From the NCBI GenBank assembly GCA_022376515.1, contig WTXI01000431.1:1-26374 (forward strand): DNA of 26,374 bases, in the 5' to 3' direction. This document shows positions 19,800-26,374 of this stretch, piece by piece (within the stretch, counting starts at the first letter, position 1; each line of letters begins with the position of its first letter). This stretch comes from Lactifluus volemus (taxonomy: Eukaryota; Basidiomycota; Agaricomycetes; Russulales; Russulaceae). A model generated the notes under the pieces. That model was not told the DNA's origin and did not search any database. It saw only the letters and a list, made by a program, of their open reading frames with translations. Position numbers and translations under genes: made by a program.

Positions 19800-20516
19800 G
19801 GGTGGCAAGTTGTTGCTAAGTTCTACTGTGATGTCGAATTGCTACGAATCCTTGAAAGCCCAAAGCAGACCATTGCGCCTACACCATGAGTGTCAGGTTC
19901 AAATGAACAAAAAGAAGAATTTTGACAAGACAACTTTCTCGAAGAAATTGAAATGAAGGGAACTAAGGAACGGACAATAAAAAAAGCGACTATTTTGCCT
20001 TCGTCTGCAGTGCCTCGACTCTGTTTGCTGCAATGTATCGCTACTACTGTGTGTACCACTTATACAATCTCGTTGCTACCGACGCAAGCAAGGTGGCCGA
20101 CGACTACGTCGGCATTTCCCTATGTAGTTGTCACCTCAAAGCCAAAGCAACAGGGCACGATTCAATATATCTTTAAAATTTACCCGCATTTCACTGGCAG
20201 CATGCAGACCGGACCAGATTTGCTGGAGAATGGAAAAGCCAACAACGTCAAGTCGGCAACAAGGCCAGGTTTGAATTCACGCCATCATAATATGCCTCGA
20301 GAAGACGGACAAGCACCAGGTGGACAGTGCGTTCAACTGAACAACACTTGACTGATGTTTGTTGTTGTTGTTTGTTCCTGTTGAGGTTTCGATGAAGCAG
20401 CGCCGTCAGGCCAGTGATTGCCGCCCCCAGCTCTCAATATCTTCCTTCCGGATCTTACTTGCATCTCAATCTAAGGAACACTACATTTGCATACACTCAG
20501 ATGAGTTCAAATTTGT
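19800..20516. other. Unassigned region upstream of the NLR
   Basis: No firm gene. It probably contains the promoter and possibly a 5' exon of the NLR. A short GTT microsatellite (about 20357-20376) is present. Confidence 0.35.
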
Positions 20517-23500
20517 ATGCCAACGTCTCTCACCCGATGTCCTTTTGTTAATCATTACTGTAGGCCAGGTGTAAGCTCAATCAGTCGCCCTCAAGCCAGC
20601 GAAATCCAACCAAGCTTGCTGAAAGTGACTTGTACGTATCTCTTTGATCATGCTAAAACAAGTAGAAAACTTCTGTCCCATTCCAGTACTCAGAGCTCAA
20701 AATCTACCCCGTCTCAAGACCTTCCTTGGGAAGAAAAGACGATTTCATGTCACTCTGACCTATGGGGAGAGAACATGGGAATCGAGATCTGTGCGGAGCA
20801 TAGCTCAGCGCGTAGAGTGGAACGAGATAGTTGACGCATTGTGAGAAATCACACATTTTTATTCCTATACAAAACCGAGGTCTCCCGCAGTGCCGTACAA
20901 CCACAGTCACGCATTGGAGTGTATGTTTATGCGAAGAAGACCATGACGAGAGACATTCTTGTTGGAAGGAAAGAGATAGTCTGTGAGCCCCGACATGGTT
21001 CGTCTGTTGCTTAGAATTGTTTCTCATACATCTTGCTGAGCATGCTATATATAGAAGTCGATATTGATTTCGCCAGTGCCGATGGGCCCGATATACATCC
21101 AACGGAATCGAACACATTCTCCCTAACGATTACCATGTCACCGGATACGGGTCCCTCTCTGACTGGGGTAGTCAACACCCCTAGCCCTACGGTGGCTCAT
21201 ATCCCTGTTGCTGAAGGAAGCGCTGTACGTCATATTGTCCGGGCCAACGCTGAGGCCATGCAACTCACGCGTTATCTCAGAGGGGCGACCTTCCCATTGA
21301 GAGCGGTAGTCGTAAGCGACCAGTAGCAGACAGGCCACTGCGTGAGACAGATACAACTCTTCGTCGCGCCGAGGAAGCAATCAATGCTATTGATACGTGG
21401 AAGACCACTGTGAATGTCATGAAATGGGTGATGGACACGATCAGTCCAATCGCAGCAGTATGATCAGTATCGGCTTCTAACCAGTCGTCTTCACTAATTT
21501 TCCTTCTTTAGCTGAATCCATATGCAAGTCTAGCATGGAGTCTGCTCTCGAAGATTCCCGAGGTTTGTCTCCTCGCATTCTCCCTTATTAGAGTATCTGG
21601 GATATTCATCATTTTTTGTTTCATCCGCCAGACTTTGCTACAACAGGTTCAGCGTGACGACAACATCCAAACTGCTTGAGGCGATACGCGATGCGTTCGA
21701 GTTTGCGGAAGAGGCTGACACTCTAAGGAACCTCAAGCCGGAGTCCAGGCAGGCGACGATCCTCGGGGAGATGCTGGAATGCGTCTCTGAGTGTGCCATA
21801 TTTATCAGCTCGTACGCCGAGGATGTGAAACTTGGTACGTCCTCTTGGCCTCTCTCGTTGGTGATAATTGAACATGTGATTTGTAGGAAAGCGTACATTA
21901 AAGAGTATAGTTGGCCAAGTTGATGGGAAAATAGACCAGTATCGCACGAACCTCATCCGACTGCGAGACAATTTCCTTGCTCGTGCTACTGTCACGACAG
22001 AGATTGCTGTGCTAGAAGCTGGTGCGTGCTTACGGTGAAACGGTGGTCGGATTGTCAACCTGATAAGTGGGACATAGAGCTGGGTGCAATAATCAGAGAA
22101 TTGCCTTACAAAGGAGGATGGCGATTCGGAGATGAGAGGCGCTGTCTTCCGGGCACACGAGAAGATTTTCTGGACCATATTGTCAAGTGGGTCAAGAATC
22201 CTGAATCTCAACGTGGGCTCGTCCTCCTTGGGCAAGCAGGCACGGGAAAGTCGTCGATTGCGCATGAAGTCGCGCGTCACTTCGACAAGAACTGTCTCGG
22301 CTCCTACTTTGCTTTTCTGAGGAAGGAGCAGTCAAAAGACGATGTTTACCAGCTCTTCACGACGCTCAGTCGAGACCTCTCCTATCGCAATCCTGCATTC
22401 AAAGTGGCTCTCGGGAAGGTCCTTAAGGAGAATCCATCTCTTTGTGGCACCCGGGACTATCGTATCCTTTTCGAATCCCTCCTCCTCGATCCGCTCAAGA
22501 ATCTGTCACTTCCCGGTCCTATCCTTATCGTTATCGATGCACTGGATGAGAGTGGTGATGCGATTGGCCCAATCGGTATTCACACATTTATCGCCGAATA
22601 TCTCGAAAAGCTACCAGCCAAATTCCGTGTACTCGTCACGTCGAGGCTAGAAGGTGGGATCGAATCTGCGTTCGCACAAGCATCATCTGTCGATATGCTC
22701 TATATGGATGATGCAAAATTGGCTGCCAAGACAGAGCAAGATATTCGGATGTACCTCCAGAAGAAGCTTCCTCCGGAAGTATTTAGGGTCCATGGTGCCG
22801 AACTAGCCAAGGCGGCAGAAGGCTTGTTCCAGTGGGCAGCCGTTTCGTGTGGATTCATAAATAGCCCTCCTGCTAGCTTTGGGTTTAGCGAGAAGAAGTG
22901 CGTACAGCGGCTGTTAGGACACTCCCGAGATCGGAATGGACGAGATCCGCTAGACAAGCTATATGAAGAAGTTCTTGAAGGGTACTTCAGGCCACATGAA
23001 GCACAGGTCCTATTTCGTTCGGTCATGGGACAGCTCTTTGCTGCTATCGAACCACTATCACTTCATTCCTTGATCGCTCTGCGTCGGCACGCCCCCATTG
23101 ATGATCCCGAGGATTCTCGCCCAGTTATCGAAATGCTCCGCCACCTCGGCTCACTGCTGAGTAACGTGGCGTCATCTGATCGAACGCGTCCGATCGTCCC
23201 ACTCCACACGTCATTCCGTGACTTTCTAACGAATAGAAAGAGCAACGAATTCTATGTTGACCTTGGGAATTCCCACCGTGAACTAGCACATTCGTGCGTT
23301 GGCCTAATGCTGGACAATCTCAAATTCAACATTTGCGAACTGGAATCGTCATATGTTGCGAACAGCGATGTTCCAGACCTTGAATCACGAATTTCCAAGC
23401 ACATTCCACCTGGATTATCGTATGCTGCGTTTTCTGGGACGATCATTTAGAACATGTTGCTTTCGAGCAAGACCTCTTTGAAATTTCGATCCTGTTCGAG

Positions 23501-26013
23501 ACGAAGTTCCTGTTTTGGCTGGAAGTGCTTAGCATCAAGAGCAAAGTCAGCGTTGCTTCACCAGCATTGGCATCTCTGAATTCCTGGTTGCGGTCTGACC
23601 AAACGAAGGTATGTACATCGTATAATCGAGCATGACATGTAGTGACAATTGCGTAAAATCACAGCAGCCTTCACAAACGGAGATGGAGAACTTTCTAGCA
23701 TTTGTGAATGATGCGTCTTCGTTTGTGCGGTACTTCGGGATGGCTATTGCCAGGAGCGCCCGCACATATATATATCTGCGCTGCCATTCGCACCATCCTT
23801 CCCACATCGTCAAACGTTACCTTGGCCAATTTCCTCACATATTTTCCTTGGAACGCGGGCAGTTGACCCATTGGCCAGCACTGAAATGACGATTCCGGCA
23901 CATAGCGAATCCGTCGACTGTGTTGCATTTTCGCCCGATGGGCAGCTATTGCCTCGGCTCACGGATCGCACGATTCGGGTGTGGGATGCCACCTGGGGAG
24001 CTCGTAGTGGGTCCGTTTACTGGACACACTGATTGGTGCTTTCTGTCGCATTCTCGCCAGACGGGCTGCGCATCGCATCTGGCTCGGGATCGTACGATTC
24101 GAGTGTGGGATGCCGCAACTGGAGAGGTCGTAGCAGGCCCATTCGTTGGACACACCAATTGGGTCAGCTCTGTTGCATTCTCGCCAGATGGCCAGCGCAT
24201 CACCTCAGGCTCGGGAGATCGCACCATTCTGGTGTGGGATGTTGCAACAGGACGGGTCGTGGCTGGCCCGTTTACTGGACACACCAGTGCGGTCAGATCT
24301 GTTACGTTCTCATCTGACGGGCAGCGCATCGCTTCCGCCTCAGACGATCGCACGATTCGCGTGTGGGATGCCTTGACAGGGGATATTGTCGCAGGCCCGT
24401 TTATTGGTCACACCGACACGATCAGATCTGTTGCATTCTCGCCAGACGGAAAGCGCATCGCTTCAGCCTCGGATGATCACACGATTCGTGTTGGGATGCC
24501 GCAACAGGAGAGGTCATGGCGGCCCATTTACTGGTCACACAGATTGCGTCAACTCTGCTGCATTTTCGCCTGACGGGAAGCTCATCGCTTCGGCCTCAAC
24601 GATTGTATGATTCGGTGTGTGGATGCCACAACTGGAGAGGCTGTAGCAGACCCGTTTACTGGACACCTCGATCAGGTGTATTCTGTTGCATTCTCCCCAG
24701 ATGGCCAGCGCCTTGCCTCGGCCTCATTCGATCACACAGTTCGTGTGTGGGGTGTCGCAACCAAGGAGGTCATAAGGCCCGTTTACTGGACACACCGATT
24801 GGGTCAGTGTATTGCATTCTCACCAGACGGCCAGCGCATCGCCTCGGCTTCACGATCACACAATTTGCGTGTGGGATGTCACGACAGGAGAGGTCACCGC
24901 GGGCCCATTTACTGGACACACCATTGGGTCAGATCCGTTGCATTCTCACCGGACGGGCGGCGCATTGCGTCGGCCTCGCGTGATCACACAATTCGCATGT
25001 GGGATGCTACAACGGAGAGGTAGTAACGGGCCGTTTACTGGACACACAGATGGTCAACTGTGTTGCATTTTCACCAGATGGGCATCTTGTTGCCTCGGCC
25101 TCGCATGATCACACAGTTCGCGTGTGGGATGCCGCAACAGGGGAGGTCATAGCGGGCCCGTTTACTGGACACACAGATTCGGTCATGTCGGTGGCATTCT
25201 CGCCGGACGGGCAGCACATCGCCTCGGGATCAAAGATTGCACGATTCGTGTGTGGGATGCTGCAAAGGAGTGGTTATAGGAGACCCGTTTACTGGACACA
25301 CTGATGTTGTTACATCTGTTGCATTTCTCCAGACGGGAAGCACATTGCTTCGGCCTCGATTGATCACACGATTCGTGTGTGGGATACCGCAACAGGCGAG
25401 GTCATAGTGGGCCCGTTTACTGGACACACCCTCCAGTCTGGTCTGTTGCATTTTCACCAAACGGGCAGTGTATCGCCTCGACCTCGGTGATCGTACGATT
25501 CGCCTGTGGGATGTCGCAACAGGAGAGGCATAGCTTCCCCATTTATTGGACACACTGATGGTGTTCTGTGCTGCATTCTCACCAGATGGGAAGCACATCG
25601 CCTCAGCCTCAGCAGATTGCACAATCGTATGTGGGATGCCCCATCAGGACTCGGAGAGGAAGCAAGCCCAATTCCTGGATTCACTACATCGGTCGACTCT
25701 GAACATGTTGCACTGTCACCGGACGGGCAGCACATCCGAGCCACAGCCTCACAAGATCGCACGGTTCGTGTGAAGAAGTCAGAATGGAGGATACTGAGAA
25801 GATCGATTTTATGAACGAGTTTTTGGTTAATAGTGATGGGTGGATGTGTGGCAAGAGGGTGAACTTCTCTTATGGATCCCCAGATTCACCGGTCATACTT
25901 TCATAGAGCTAACAGTCTGGATTGCAGGCAAACAGGAAACTTGGCTTGATTTGTCAAACTTTGTACATGGATCGAATTGGACTACGGTACATGTTCATAG
26001 TTTATCTGGATAG
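20517..26013 (+). pseudogene. C2-NACHT-WD40 NOD-like receptor (HET-E-like), frameshifted
   Basis: A fungal NLR: NACHT ATPase with WD40 sensor, the architecture linked to vegetative incompatibility or immunity-like recognition. Inferred exons: 20517(?)-20631, 20687-20840, 20891-20997, 21055-21224, 21281-21457, 21512-21562, 21632-21834, 21887-22021, 22078-23608 and about 23665-26013. Exons 1-3 code a C2 domain (LRAQNLPRLKTFLGKKRRF, WESRSVRS, VEWNEIVDA, YVYAKK). Exons 4-8 code a linker including WKTTVNVMKWVMDTISPIAA and LNPYASLAWSLLSKIPE. Exon 9 has Walker A GQAGTGKSS (about 22230-22256) and Walker B LIVIDALDES (about 22525-22551), then winged-helix-like sequence. WD40 repeats and the DGW/LDLS tail follow. 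Frame breaks: 21668-21679 (in-frame TGA), 23431-23436 and about 23757, plus several in the WD array. As written it cannot yield a full receptor. The start codon is uncertain. Confidence 0.8.
23905..25780 (+). repeat. WD40-coding tandem array, about 14 units of ~129 bp
   Basis: The recurring DNA frame is GGCCCGTTTACTGGACACAC, then GTTGCATTCTCGCCAGACGG, then TCGGATGATCACACGATTCG and TGTGGGATGCC. A clean run of about four blades occurs at 24120-24500. Beyond it the frame changes repeatedly: CGTGTTGGGATGCC at 24487-24500 lacks one base, and ACAACGGAGAGG near 25009 lacks one relative to sister units. High identity between units points to recent duplication or gene conversion. Confidence 0.85.
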
Positions 26014-26374
26014 ACTCTGTTATATGAGCTGTTGTTCCGAAATGCTACAAAATATGACCTCTTCCACGGTTGTCAATCCACGTAGTCACTAGCGGCTTGA
26101 ATTCTGAGATCGTTTTACTTTTATTCCCACATTCCCGTGTTAGTGTCCTCTTTTGGATACGGGGATTGCCTTTCCCTGCGAGGTCTGACATTTCTGTGTC
26201 CCCGTTTCCAATTGTTGCTATCCATCTGCACGTTTTCAATGATCAATGTTCGTTTGTAATCAACACACTCCAGACTGGCATGCATCTATTTGTAACTCAA
26301 TCATCTGCAATCTGGTCCACCGAGATCTCCTTCACTTCCATTCTCATTGATACGGACGCGGTCTGCATTTCTTT
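24788..26374 (+). repeat. Copy 2 of the duplicated segment (partner 1-1560)
   Basis: Direct-orientation match to the left edge of the window, offset about 24.79 kb, covering the last ~8 WD40 units, the C-terminal tail (stop TAG at 26011-26013) and at least 300 bp of 3' flank. Similarity declines in the flank but remains clear to the window end. Confidence 0.8.

Noticed and set aside
1..26374. CRISPR arrays, rRNA or prokaryotic operons
   Set aside because: Intron structure and gene families are fungal; the tandem repeats are coding WD40 units or minisatellites without spacer organisation.

Overview
The window looks like genomic DNA of a filamentous basidiomycete. Coding regions are split by many short introns (about 46-74 nt, GT..AG, often with CTAAC/CTGAC-like branch points). 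The two recognisable genes are families expanded in Agaricomycetes: a KDZ (Kyakuja-Dileera-Zisupton) transposase and a NACHT-WD40 NOD-like receptor (HET-E-like) with an N-terminal C2 domain. The style of the receptor suggests Ceratobasidiaceae/Rhizoctonia, but that is an impression and no search was run.

Layout. (1) 1-1237 is the 3' end of a broken NLR-WD40 gene whose 5' part lies outside the window. (2) 1238-5784 is mostly unassigned and holds one possible decayed gene at 2793. (3) 5785-18689 is a composite mobile element of about 12.9 kb. It is bounded by very long inverted repeats (left about 2.5 kb, right about 1.95 kb) built largely of a GC-rich minisatellite. Between the arms lie an apparently intact 11-exon KDZ transposase (8181-11731) and two accessory genes, A (12946-13934) and B (14246-16258), all on the + strand. 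The left arm includes the transposase promoter region and first ~40 codons, so the right arm carries an inverted, truncated copy of the transposase 5' end. (4) 18690-20516 is unassigned, with dispersed ~110-bp repeats. (5) 20517-26013 is a second NLR: C2, linker helices, NACHT, about 14 WD40 repeats and a conserved C-terminal tail. At least three frameshifts lie outside the WD array and more lie inside it. Its last ~1.6 kb matches the first ~1.6 kb of the window.

Interpretation. The window is part of an NLR cluster with two paralogues in the same orientation, ending about 24.8 kb apart, and a KDZ element between them. The element's genes are clean while both NLR 3' ends are full of independent single-base indels. 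That suggests NLR decay beside a relatively young element; local assembly errors in the repeats are the alternative. Genes A and B sit inside the arms in the same orientation as the transposase and are best read as element cargo or mobilisation partners. Gene B resembles, from memory, an expanded but uncharacterised basidiomycete family with a conserved xxGWPxxxP segment.
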